Shown piece by piece: positions 25,451-32,366 of a DNA stretch of 57,741 nucleotides. How positions within the stretch are numbered: the stretch's first letter is position 1; each line of letters opens with the position of its first letter. The translations under genes were made by a program, and so were the position numbers. The notes below the pieces were generated by a model. The model saw nothing but the letters and a program-made list of their open reading frames with translations. It had not been told where the DNA came from and did no database searches. Origin of the DNA: a virus; the IMG/VR virus record IMGVR_UViG_3300042516_002128, positions 1-57,741 of that record; one strand, given 5' to 3'.

Positions 25451-26520
25451 TATATTTGTTCTTCTTGTTTAACTTTTTCTAAAGCCTTTTGAATTGCTTC
25501 AATACGTTTATTTTTAAATGAATTAAAGATATTCACTATGTTTGTTTTAGTGATTTCACTATCATAAGGTAATAGTGTGTCTTTCATTTTTTGTTTAACC
25601 TCATCGGTTAACTCAATACCATCTAACCAAGCTAAAACATATGTTCCAAGTATTTCAACTATTTTAGATTCGTCATATGTCCACATTCCATTTTCAGTTA
25701 ACCAATCTGGTTCATTCTTTGGAATTTTACCAATAACGGGAACATTACATTTAATTGATTCCAATGGGAATGTTCCAAATGTTGAATCATCATCAATCCA
25801 AATAGATACCATACATTCTTTTAGATTTGTTGCAAACTCATCATATGACATTTGAACCATATCTCTAAACGTAATCCATCTTAAATGTGGGTTTCTAATA
25901 TAAAACTCAGAAATTATTTTTTTATTTATTGACCTATCTTTACATGAAATCGCAACAATTGGTTTTTGTGATTTTTCGGATGGTGAAAATTGTTCACCAA
26001 TCATAGGTGGGATAATATGTACCAATGTTTCATTGAATAATTCATTGACATATTTTTTAGATGTTTCTGTGGTTGTGATTACTCTATCAAAACCAAAATC
26101 CGACCATCTACTACCAATTGGTAAGGTTTCAAAGATATATTCTTTTTGTTGTACCAACATTACTTTTACACATCTAATGTTAGCTAAGTTTTCTAATACA
26201 TTTGAATAATACTCAGGTACAACAATAACGTCCTCAATTTTTATCTCAACTCTATCGTCTTTAATCGTGACAACTTCTAAGGAGTCGTATTTGTCACCCA
26301 ACCAACCTGAGACACCACCATATGTTTTATCTTCCACCAATAACTTGGTTTGGAATCCTGATTCTTTTAATGTTAATGCCATATCATAGATATGTTTAAC
26401 AGATGCTCTAGCATTGTTACGAGTATCGTATACCAAAAAGTAAATTACATTTTTGTTCGTATTTAAATTACTTAATGCCGTTTCTAGCTTTTCTATGTTT
26501 TCGTTGTTTTTATTCATCAT
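25450..26520 (-). CDS. GT-B type glycosyltransferase-like protein
   Basis: 356 residues (ATG codons at 26520 and 26517). The N-terminal Rossmann-like half reads NVIYFLVYDTRNNARASVKH and QTKLLVEDKTYGG. The C-terminal half has KPIVAISCKDRSINKKIIS and a donor-site segment GTFPLESIKCNVPVIGKIPK, in which FPLES/VPVIG resembles the family 4 E-x-E/GxPVI region. Residues 1-20 and the end are charged helices. It overlaps the gene at 26510 by 11 bases. Probably works on the same glycan or protein as the neighbours. Confidence 0.65.
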   Translation of the reverse strand: MMNKNNENIEKLETALSNLNTNKNVIYFLVYDTRNNARASVKHIYDMALTLKESGFQTKLLVEDKTYGGVSGWLGDKYDSLEVVTIKDDRVEIKIEDVIVVPEYYSNVLENLANIRCVKVMLVQQKEYIFETLPIGSRWSDFGFDRVITTTETSKKYVNELFNETLVHIIPPMIGEQFSPSEKSQKPIVAISCKDRSINKKIISEFYIRNPHLRWITFRDMVQMSYDEFATNLKECMVSIWIDDDSTFGTFPLESIKCNVPVIGKIPKNEPDWLTENGMWTYDESKIVEILGTYVLAWLDGIELTDEVKQKMKDTLLPYDSEITKTNIVNIFNSFKNKRIEAIQKALEKVKQEEQI

Positions 26521-26791
26521 CTTCGATTAATATTTCATATTTTATTAGTGTATTGAATGCAATTTTAAAAGATATTGATAATCCTTCTTCCGCTAATGGT
26601 CCTAATTCCTCATCAACCTCTTCATATTCGTTTAGAACTCTTTCTAAACAAACTTTTATTATTTCATATTTAAAAATGTTTATTTCTAAACTTTTAGTTC
26701 CGTCTTCGTTTTCAAGGGTATCCCCTGTCTGACATTTTTTGGTAATTCCATCTACATCTATGTAGTAGCTTTTTCCGAACAATTCAACCAT
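26510..26791 (-). CDS. Small hypothetical protein between glycosyltransferase and HAD-like genes
   Basis: 93 residues. It begins with MVELFGKSYYIDVDGITKKC (a beta hairpin), then LEINIFKYEIIKVCLERVLN and a helical acidic C-terminus (LAEEGLSISFKIAFNTLIKY). It overlaps both neighbours: 34 bases with the HAD-like gene upstream and 11 bases with the glycosyltransferase downstream. Both overlaps look natural for compact phage coding. No family recognised. Confidence 0.6.
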   Translation of the reverse strand: MVELFGKSYYIDVDGITKKCQTGDTLENEDGTKSLEINIFKYEIIKVCLERVLNEYEEVDEELGPLAEEGLSISFKIAFNTLIKYEILIEDDE

Positions 26792-27363
26792 GTTTTTTCT
26801 ATTTCAGATAATTTATTTATTTCTAAAGTATTTGTAAAGTGCTTATTGTAAAAGGTGTTAAATTTAATGACCGATTTATCTTTTGGACACGACTCAACAA
26901 CTCTTTTATCATCGGTAACCCATAGGTCACATTTTGACCATAATTCATCAATATTTTCGGGCGATGAAAATTTTATGGTATCACAGATAACACCATTCCT
27001 AGAAAGGAAAAAAAGACTTGAGGGTTTAGCTTTACCTTTTTCATTTAAACCAATTAGAGTGAAATTAATATCTTTGTTTTCAAAAACTAAAGTATTAAAA
27101 TCTGTTACAGCCTGACTATAACTTAAACCGGCGTGACCAAAAATCTCTATTGGAAAATCAAAATATAAAAATTTAAGGTATTCATCCATAGATTGGAATT
27201 TATATGTTTCCATAATATCCTCAATCTTAGCGATTCCGTCTATCCCATACTCGAAAGTTTCTAGAGCGTCAGGTTCAGTATTTAAAAAATAATCCTTATA
27301 GTGATAATCAAATTTTTGTAGTGTATTTCTTAGTACACCATCAATGTTTACGAATATTTCCAT
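26758..27363 (-). CDS. HAD-like protein with altered nucleophile
   Basis: 201 residues. The N-terminus MEIFVNIDGVLRNT resembles HAD motif I (hhhhDxDGxx), but the catalytic first Asp is replaced by Asn at residue 6; the second Asp (8) remains. A later WVTDDKRVVESCPKDKSVIK near residue 150 resembles HAD motifs III/IV. NINFTLIGLN-like and PSSLFFLSRNGV segments give the core strands. If the substitution is real, the protein would not be an active phosphatase and may bind a nucleotide or protein instead. Related phage proteins starting with VDxDGVLRN keep the Asp, as far as I recall. Confidence 0.5.
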   Translation of the reverse strand: MEIFVNIDGVLRNTLQKFDYHYKDYFLNTEPDALETFEYGIDGIAKIEDIMETYKFQSMDEYLKFLYFDFPIEIFGHAGLSYSQAVTDFNTLVFENKDINFTLIGLNEKGKAKPSSLFFLSRNGVICDTIKFSSPENIDELWSKCDLWVTDDKRVVESCPKDKSVIKFNTFYNKHFTNTLEINKLSEIEKTWLNCSEKATT

Positions 27364-27401
27364 AATAGAAATATAAAATTAAAAATATTATAAGTAAAGA
27401 C

Positions 27402-28136
27402 TTAATCGTATCTCTTTAGAATTTCTCCAATGATTGGGTTTCTTACAATATCTTTATTATCAAATTCGAATACCCCAACATTACGTAAATCTTGAAGCTT
27501 CATTTTTGCATCATAAAGACCTGTTTTTGTTTTATCTTTAAATTTATCAGATTGTTCCAAATCCCCCGATATAAAAAATTTAGAATTAAACCCGATTCTT
27601 GTTAGTAACAATTTCATTTGTGACGGGGTCGTATTTTGAGCTTCTTCAAACACAAGAATTGTATTATCAACATTCCATCCTCTCATATAAGCTAATGCCG
27701 CAATTTCAATGAATTCTTCTTCTTTTAACTTCTCTCTCGCCTCTTTACCGATTATTTTATTTAAAAGATAATATGAAGGGTAGATATATGGGTCTAATTT
27801 CTCCTCAATACCACCGGGTAATGAACCTAATTTCTCCTCCGCTTCAACTGCGGGTCTAACGATAATTATTTTTTCATATTTATTCGTATCATCCCACAAT
27901 AAATCTACCGCTTTCTTCATTGCGATATATGATTTACCTACACCAGCTGGCCCGAAACAAAGAGTGATTTCATTTTCACCTAATATTTTCCAATATTGTT
28001 CTTGGTTCTTTGTAAGAAATTTTTCTTTAGGTTGTTTAATGATTTCTCTGATTCTTTCTTTTTTAGATGTTTTTCTATCCACTAAAGGAGTTACAACATT
28101 TTTTTTATTTTTAGGTCTCGATGATTTTTGTTCCAT
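27402..28136 (-). CDS. phoH: PhoH-like ATPase
   Basis: 244 residues, close to the size of the PhoH core domain. Walker A is FGPAGVGKSY (residues 61-70); Walker B is NTILVFEEAQNTTPSQMK near 165; the PhoH-specific IIVRPAVEAEEKLGSLPGG lies near 105, and KFFISGDLEQSD near 195. PhoH-type proteins are predicted RNA-dependent ATPases or helicase-like enzymes and are frequent in phages of phosphate-poor waters, though their role is not settled. The N-terminal 40 residues are basic and disordered. Followed by the HAD-like gene after 38 bases. Confidence 0.93.
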   Translation of the reverse strand: MEQKSSRPKNKKNVVTPLVDRKTSKKERIREIIKQPKEKFLTKNQEQYWKILGENEITLCFGPAGVGKSYIAMKKAVDLLWDDTNKYEKIIIVRPAVEAEEKLGSLPGGIEEKLDPYIYPSYYLLNKIIGKEAREKLKEEEFIEIAALAYMRGWNVDNTILVFEEAQNTTPSQMKLLLTRIGFNSKFFISGDLEQSDKFKDKTKTGLYDAKMKLQDLRNVGVFEFDNKDIVRNPIIGEILKRYD

Positions 28137-28186
28137 TATTTTTTTTCTTGTTTTATTGTTGGTTTCCTTTTAGTTATTATAGTTTT

Positions 28187-28786
28187 TTATTTTCCGGTTG
28201 AACCAAATCCCCCATCTCCTCTATCTGTTGATGATAATTCATTAACTTCAACAAATTTTATTTTAGGATATGGTATGATGATTATTTGAGCACCTCTCTC
28301 ACCAACTTTATATTTTATCGAATCTAAACCTTGTGTTTTTTTGAATGTTGCTTGTATTTCACCTCGATATCCACTATCGATTACACCAACGCAATTTGAT
28401 AGATTTAAATCCATATTACGTACAGATGAACGAGGGAACACTAACCCAACATAACCCATTGGGATTTCCATTGCAATACCAAATCCATATGTAACATCAA
28501 ATGTTGTGTTGGATATTACTGAAGTGATTGTTAAGTCCATACCAGCATCCCCGTCTTTTGAATAAGTCGGAGTAACTGCATCACTATGTAATTTTTTAAT
28601 TCTTACATCAATTTGATTGCTGAATTTATTAACTTCTTTCTCCACTTCACCACCTAATATTGATAAAAGGTTATCTAATTCACTAAACATCCCTAAATCA
28701 ACCCCTTCTTCTGAATCCGATTCGGAAAGTCCTTTTTCAAATTCTTTTAGTTTTTCAATGTAGTCTTTAATTTCGTTTTTGTCCAT
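28187..28786 (-). CDS. dut: dUTPase with N-terminal extension
   Basis: 199 residues. All five trimeric dUTPase motifs are present: DAGMDL (1), FPRSSVRN (2), GVIDSGYRGEIQ (3, catalytic Asp), VGERGAQIIIIP (4) and RGDGGFGSTGK (5, the flexible C-terminal arm). It hydrolyses dUTP to dUMP. About 65 N-terminal residues precede the fold (KLKEFEKGLSESDSEEGVDL, LDNLLSILGGEV), which is longer than usual and predicted helical. Its start overlaps the end of the HD-like gene by 20 bases. It pairs functionally with the dCMP deaminase at 14428. Confidence 0.95.
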   Translation of the reverse strand: MDKNEIKDYIEKLKEFEKGLSESDSEEGVDLGMFSELDNLLSILGGEVEKEVNKFSNQIDVRIKKLHSDAVTPTYSKDGDAGMDLTITSVISNTTFDVTYGFGIAMEIPMGYVGLVFPRSSVRNMDLNLSNCVGVIDSGYRGEIQATFKKTQGLDSIKYKVGERGAQIIIIPYPKIKFVEVNELSSTDRGDGGFGSTGK

Positions 28787-29339
28787 TTTTTTCTTCTAAA
28801 ATTGCTAACTCAAATCCGAGTTTTATTACATTTGATAAATTTGAAGAATGGTATTTTACCATTTTATCATCAGATTCTTTATCAGTATTTAAAACGGTTT
28901 GGAATTCTTCTTCATTAAGTTCCACACCATTCTTAGTTGCATAATGTACTGACCTTTCACCTACCCTTAATGACACCAAATCATTGCAGAACTCATACAT
29001 TTTTCCTAATGTTTTTCTCTGCCATTCATTTTGATTCGGACAAAAAAGAAACACCTTACCAATTTGAGATAAAAAGACACATTTAAGAATTGTTGGTACT
29101 TCTTCTCTCATATTTTCAGGTAACAACTCATTAATTTTAATTGCGTACTTACACGCTTTTAATGAGGTATTCAATAGACCACCCGGATAGCAACCATACA
29201 TATCTATTGTTGTTGTTGCTGGTGCAGTATAAAAATCGTCACCTAAGAAATTTTCAAGTTCCTTTGTAAAAATTTTATACTTGGAATTTGTTTCTAAGAA
29301 CTTTTTTTTATTAGATTCTAATTGTTCTACGGTTATCAT
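28767..29339 (-). CDS. Degenerate HD-like phage protein
   Basis: 190 residues. The layout YGCYPGGLLNTSLKACKYAI (about 48-67), ILKCVFLSQIGKVFLFC (about 85-101), NEWQRKTLGKMYEFCND and LRVGERSVHYATKNGVELNE follows a phage HD-superfamily pattern (GGLLxHSL, LxHDIGK, W-R-x-x-LG-x-x-Y). However, the metal-binding His is Thr in LLNTSL, and the HD pair is Ser-Gln in FLSQIGK. The fold is probably kept but hydrolysis lost. It precedes dUTPase with a 20-base overlap and follows the small gene at 29342 by two bases. Confidence 0.5.
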   Translation of the reverse strand: MITVEQLESNKKKFLETNSKYKIFTKELENFLGDDFYTAPATTTIDMYGCYPGGLLNTSLKACKYAIKINELLPENMREEVPTILKCVFLSQIGKVFLFCPNQNEWQRKTLGKMYEFCNDLVSLRVGERSVHYATKNGVELNEEEFQTVLNTDKESDDKMVKYHSSNLSNVIKLGFELAILEEKNGQKRN

Positions 29340-29341
29340 AG

Positions 29342-29578
29342 TTATTTGGTTTTATAGTAGTCCGGTGTGTTTTTTGGGTCAATAATACATTCAATCGGCA
29401 TCTTTACGATTGATAAACTTTCACTACCTCTCATATCACCTGCTCGGTATTTTGATGTAATGATTGTTGCTTCCTCTACGGTTTCAGCTTCAACGATGTA
29501 CTTAACTTTTTGTAATCTTGGATTACCATTTCTGTCTAATTGTTCGGTTTCATAACCTACTGTTACTAAATAATGCAT
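29342..29578 (-). CDS. Small hypothetical protein (DUF4494-like)
   Basis: 78 residues. It reads HYLVTVGYETEQLDRNGNPR, then VKYIVEAETVEEATIITSKY, ending with KMPIECIIDPKNTPDYYKTK. The beta-beta-alpha layout with VEAETVEEA resembles the small DUF4494-type proteins of Bacteroidota and their phages, where no function is known. The match is by eye and weak. It is two bases from the HD-like gene, so co-transcribed. Confidence 0.5.
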   Translation of the reverse strand: MHYLVTVGYETEQLDRNGNPRLQKVKYIVEAETVEEATIITSKYRAGDMRGSESLSIVKMPIECIIDPKNTPDYYKTK

Positions 29579-29595
29579 AAATTTTGATTTTTTTT

Positions 29596-30813
29596 TTAAA
29601 TTATTGATTTGAAAAATTGTGTTCTATTTTCTGATACTGTTACTAATGAATACTTGTCTTTTACTGTTTCATATAAACGATTACCAAGGTCTTCAATCAT
29701 ATTTGGATTGTCAACTAATCTTTTCATATGTTGAGCCCATTGTTTGTGGTTTTTATTTGGTGACACCAATAGTGCATTACCCTTATCGTTAAACTTACCT
29801 TCATTATATGCTGAAGTTAAATCTATTGTGTATGGTAATGTTTCACTTGCAATGATTGGTTTTTTGTGAAAACCAGCTTCAATTATTTTTAATTGTGATT
29901 TATTTCCATTGAACTCACTTGGATGTAACGGTGCCAAAGATACGTCAAATAAATTATAATTCGATGCGTATTTTCCAACAGGTTGTGTCCATACTCTCAC
30001 ATATTTTTTATTGGATGCATCAAAACTCGATTCTGTAAAGTTATGTAAATTTAATCTATATAAATCATCTACCGATTTATAATTGTCGGTGAATATTTGT
30101 TCGTATTTGTACCAAACAGTTTCCATTGGTTTAATCGGTCTAACCCTTCTTTCTTTGGTTTCCTGATTAATTTCAGTAACATTACCTCTTAAATCAAATC
30201 CACACAATACAAATTGTACATTGTCATAATTTGAGTTCATTACTGAAATACCACTTTTTAGTAATTCAATATCGTGTAAATGGGTTGAACCACCTAACCA
30301 TCCAAATCTTATTTTGTCCGACTTAGTTGGTTTTGGTTGGAATTGAGATTCATTAGGATTTACTGCGTTTGGAAAAACAAGAACGTTTTTAATACCCGCT
30401 TTTGTTTTAATTGTGTTGGCAAAATGTTCTGTGGTACACGTAACATAATCGGAAGACCTCATTAACTCAACCTTTTTACGAGGTAATTCATTATCCTTGA
30501 TTTGTTGATACAATGGATGTCTTTGGTCTGCCGCCCAATAATCATCAATATCCATGATGACTTTAATCCCTTGAGATTTTAGTTTTTTAATTCTTTCGAT
30601 ATTATCTTCGTGACTGGATTGGTGAATAAAACTGTGGAAAACTACAATATCGTAGTTTTTAAAGAACTCATCGTTTTGTTCGACATTTGTAATTATATCT
30701 ACATGGAATTCATCCGAGTAATTATCCCCGATGTATTTAAACGGGTCTAAGATTCTGTACTTTCCAACACCATAGGTATCGGGAGGAATTGCTAATATTC
30801 TAATTTTTGACAT
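29596..30813 (-). CDS. GT-B glycosyltransferase (family 4-like)
   Basis: 405 residues from the ATG at 30813; the in-frame TTG at 30816 is less likely. It begins KIRILAIPPDTYGVGKYRIL, with HSFIHQSSHEDN, IKVIMDIDDYWAADQRHPLY, the mid-linker FPNAVNPNESQF, KIRFGWLGGSTHLHDIELLK at about 190, and a donor-site region around NKSQLKIIEAGFHKKPIIAS near 330. The K-x-I-E-A-G motif is the usual E-x-x-x-x-x-x-E equivalent. This is the most typical glycosyltransferase of the three. It may decorate virion proteins or DNA. It is preceded by a 53-base gap. Confidence 0.8.
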   Translation of the reverse strand: MSKIRILAIPPDTYGVGKYRILDPFKYIGDNYSDEFHVDIITNVEQNDEFFKNYDIVVFHSFIHQSSHEDNIERIKKLKSQGIKVIMDIDDYWAADQRHPLYQQIKDNELPRKKVELMRSSDYVTCTTEHFANTIKTKAGIKNVLVFPNAVNPNESQFQPKPTKSDKIRFGWLGGSTHLHDIELLKSGISVMNSNYDNVQFVLCGFDLRGNVTEINQETKERRVRPIKPMETVWYKYEQIFTDNYKSVDDLYRLNLHNFTESSFDASNKKYVRVWTQPVGKYASNYNLFDVSLAPLHPSEFNGNKSQLKIIEAGFHKKPIIASETLPYTIDLTSAYNEGKFNDKGNALLVSPNKNHKQWAQHMKRLVDNPNMIEDLGNRLYETVKDKYSLVTVSENRTQFFKSII

Positions 30814-30866
30814 CAAATTATATTTGTATGTCTAAATAATAAGAAAAAAAAATGAGAAATCAAACT

Positions 30867-31448
30867 TTACTTGGATTTATTTACTCCAGTAATTTTACCT
30901 TTGAATATAGAATCCCCTACTTTTAGTACTAAATTTTCATTAATTGATAGTGTTTGTTGTGCCGTAAGTATCTGATTTAACTTAGCGTCAAGAATTTCAG
31001 TTACCGTTTTTCTTACAATATTCTCAATAATTGGAACCAAATCACTACTATTGTATGACGGTGAACTACTTTGTTGTTTGTTTGTTGATTTTTTTGTTGA
31101 AACACCCTCACTCTCCATTAGTCTTTTTGTTTTTTCAACAAAATTTATATCTAACGAATCCGTTAAACTAATTTGTGGAATTGGGTTATCAATCATTGCC
31201 TTTTTAATTGCGTCAGGTAATTTAGACTCCATTATTCTACTAACATTAGTTTGTTGAGGTTGTGATGACCTAGATTGAGGTTGTTGATTATATTGTGCAG
31301 ATAATTCTTCTGGGTCAGCTCTTAATACTGATTCATCCACATTTCCTCTTTCGAAACTACCCGTTTCTACTTTATTCATGACTTTCTTGGCCTGTACCAA
31401 TTTCATCATTAAGTCATTTTGTGATATTACTCCTTGTCCTGTTTCCAT
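30867..31448 (-). CDS. Hypothetical virion-associated protein
   Basis: 193 residues. The N-terminus METGQGVISQNDLMMKLVQA is helical, followed by a Gln/Ser-rich linker (SAQYNQQPQSRSSQPQQTN) and another linker TKKSTNKQQSSSPSYNSSD. A C-terminal helical and beta module (LVPIIENIVRKTVTEILDAK, LVLKVGDSIFKGKITGVNKS) follows. Three small modules joined by flexible linkers suggest an assembly or adaptor protein. No family recognised. It starts 27 bases downstream of the gene at 31476. Confidence 0.5.
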   Translation of the reverse strand: METGQGVISQNDLMMKLVQAKKVMNKVETGSFERGNVDESVLRADPEELSAQYNQQPQSRSSQPQQTNVSRIMESKLPDAIKKAMIDNPIPQISLTDSLDINFVEKTKRLMESEGVSTKKSTNKQQSSSPSYNSSDLVPIIENIVRKTVTEILDAKLNQILTAQQTLSINENLVLKVGDSIFKGKITGVNKSK

Positions 31449-31475
31449 GATATTTTTTATATATAATAAGTATTT

Positions 31476-32366
31476 TTAAAAGAAAATTAAAGTCTTCATC
31501 CTTTTTATCGATTCCTGTAATGGGGTTTCGTTATTTTCAATGTCGGTTTTTGGTTGTGGTTCAGTATTACCAACTTTTACATTGTCATTCCTTAACAATC
31601 TAAACAGTTCGGTCTCTGAGTCTTTTTCCAATTTTCTTCTAGTTCCTTCTCCCGGTTTTATATTACCACCAACTTCAGACTGTGATTTAACCCAATCATC
31701 TAATTTTTTCTTATAAAGTGTATCAATACCTAATTTAACATTTTCAGGTGATATTTCTTTATTGTTGTTTATGTTAGTTATTTTGTTTTTTAAATCATTG
31801 TAAACCTCAACGTCCCTTTTAACTTCCGGTTGAGGTAAAGGTGAAGGTTTTTCTTTTGGTTTAGGTTGCGGTAATTCTGTTTTAGGTTTTTCGGGTTCTT
31901 TTGTAGGTGTGACGGTCGGTTTTGGTATTTCTTTTTTAGGTGTTGGTAACGTTCCCCAATTACTTTTTACCTCAATACTAGTTAAACTTTTATCTCCGTT
32001 TTCATTATAACCCGGTCTTTTTTGGTCGAATGTTTCGTCTTCATAAATGTTAATACCTGACATTCTTGATATAATAAACATTCTCCAACCATATTCGGCG
32101 GTTCCTAATTTATTACTATCAAAACCTTTTTTAGATGTTGACGGTGGTTGTACCCATCCCCTAACAACTAAATTACCTTTTTTTGTTAACCCCATTACAA
32201 CCAATTCGGCTCTAATTCTTCTTCCCGGTAAAACCTCACCTTTTGGTCCGTTATAATAGAAGGAAACGGGATTTCGGTTTATAATTGCATCCTTTAATCT
32301 TTTATTTATAGAACCATTTGGTGCCTCTAATAAAATTTGGGATAATATGTTATTTAAATTTATCAT
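31476..32366 (-). CDS. Protein with a WYL-like domain and proline-rich linker
   Basis: 296 residues. Residues about 24-120 (IINRNPVSFYYNGPKGEVLP, RRIRAELVVMGLTKKGNLVV, YGWRMFIISRMSGINIYEDE) have the spacing of a WYL/Sm-like beta-barrel: R-x-P-V-x-F-x-Y, a second strand pair with G-x-L-V-V-R-G, and W-R-x-F-x-x-x-R-x-x-x-I followed by ETF. WYL domains sense ligands in bacterial regulators. Here no DNA-binding domain precedes it. A Pro-rich linker (KPTVTPTKEPEKPKTELPQP) and a helical C-terminus follow. It overlaps the 14-repeat gene by one base, so a structural role is also possible. Confidence 0.45.
   Translation of the reverse strand: MINLNNILSQILLEAPNGSINKRLKDAIINRNPVSFYYNGPKGEVLPGRRIRAELVVMGLTKKGNLVVRGWVQPPSTSKKGFDSNKLGTAEYGWRMFIISRMSGINIYEDETFDQKRPGYNENGDKSLTSIEVKSNWGTLPTPKKEIPKPTVTPTKEPEKPKTELPQPKPKEKPSPLPQPEVKRDVEVYNDLKNKITNINNNKEISPENVKLGIDTLYKKKLDDWVKSQSEVGGNIKPGEGTRRKLEKDSETELFRLLRNDNVKVGNTEPQPKTDIENNETPLQESIKRMKTLIFF

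Noticed and set aside
30814-30816. TTG start for the glycosyltransferase at 30816
   Set aside because: The ATG at 30813 is adjacent and in frame; nothing favours the TTG.
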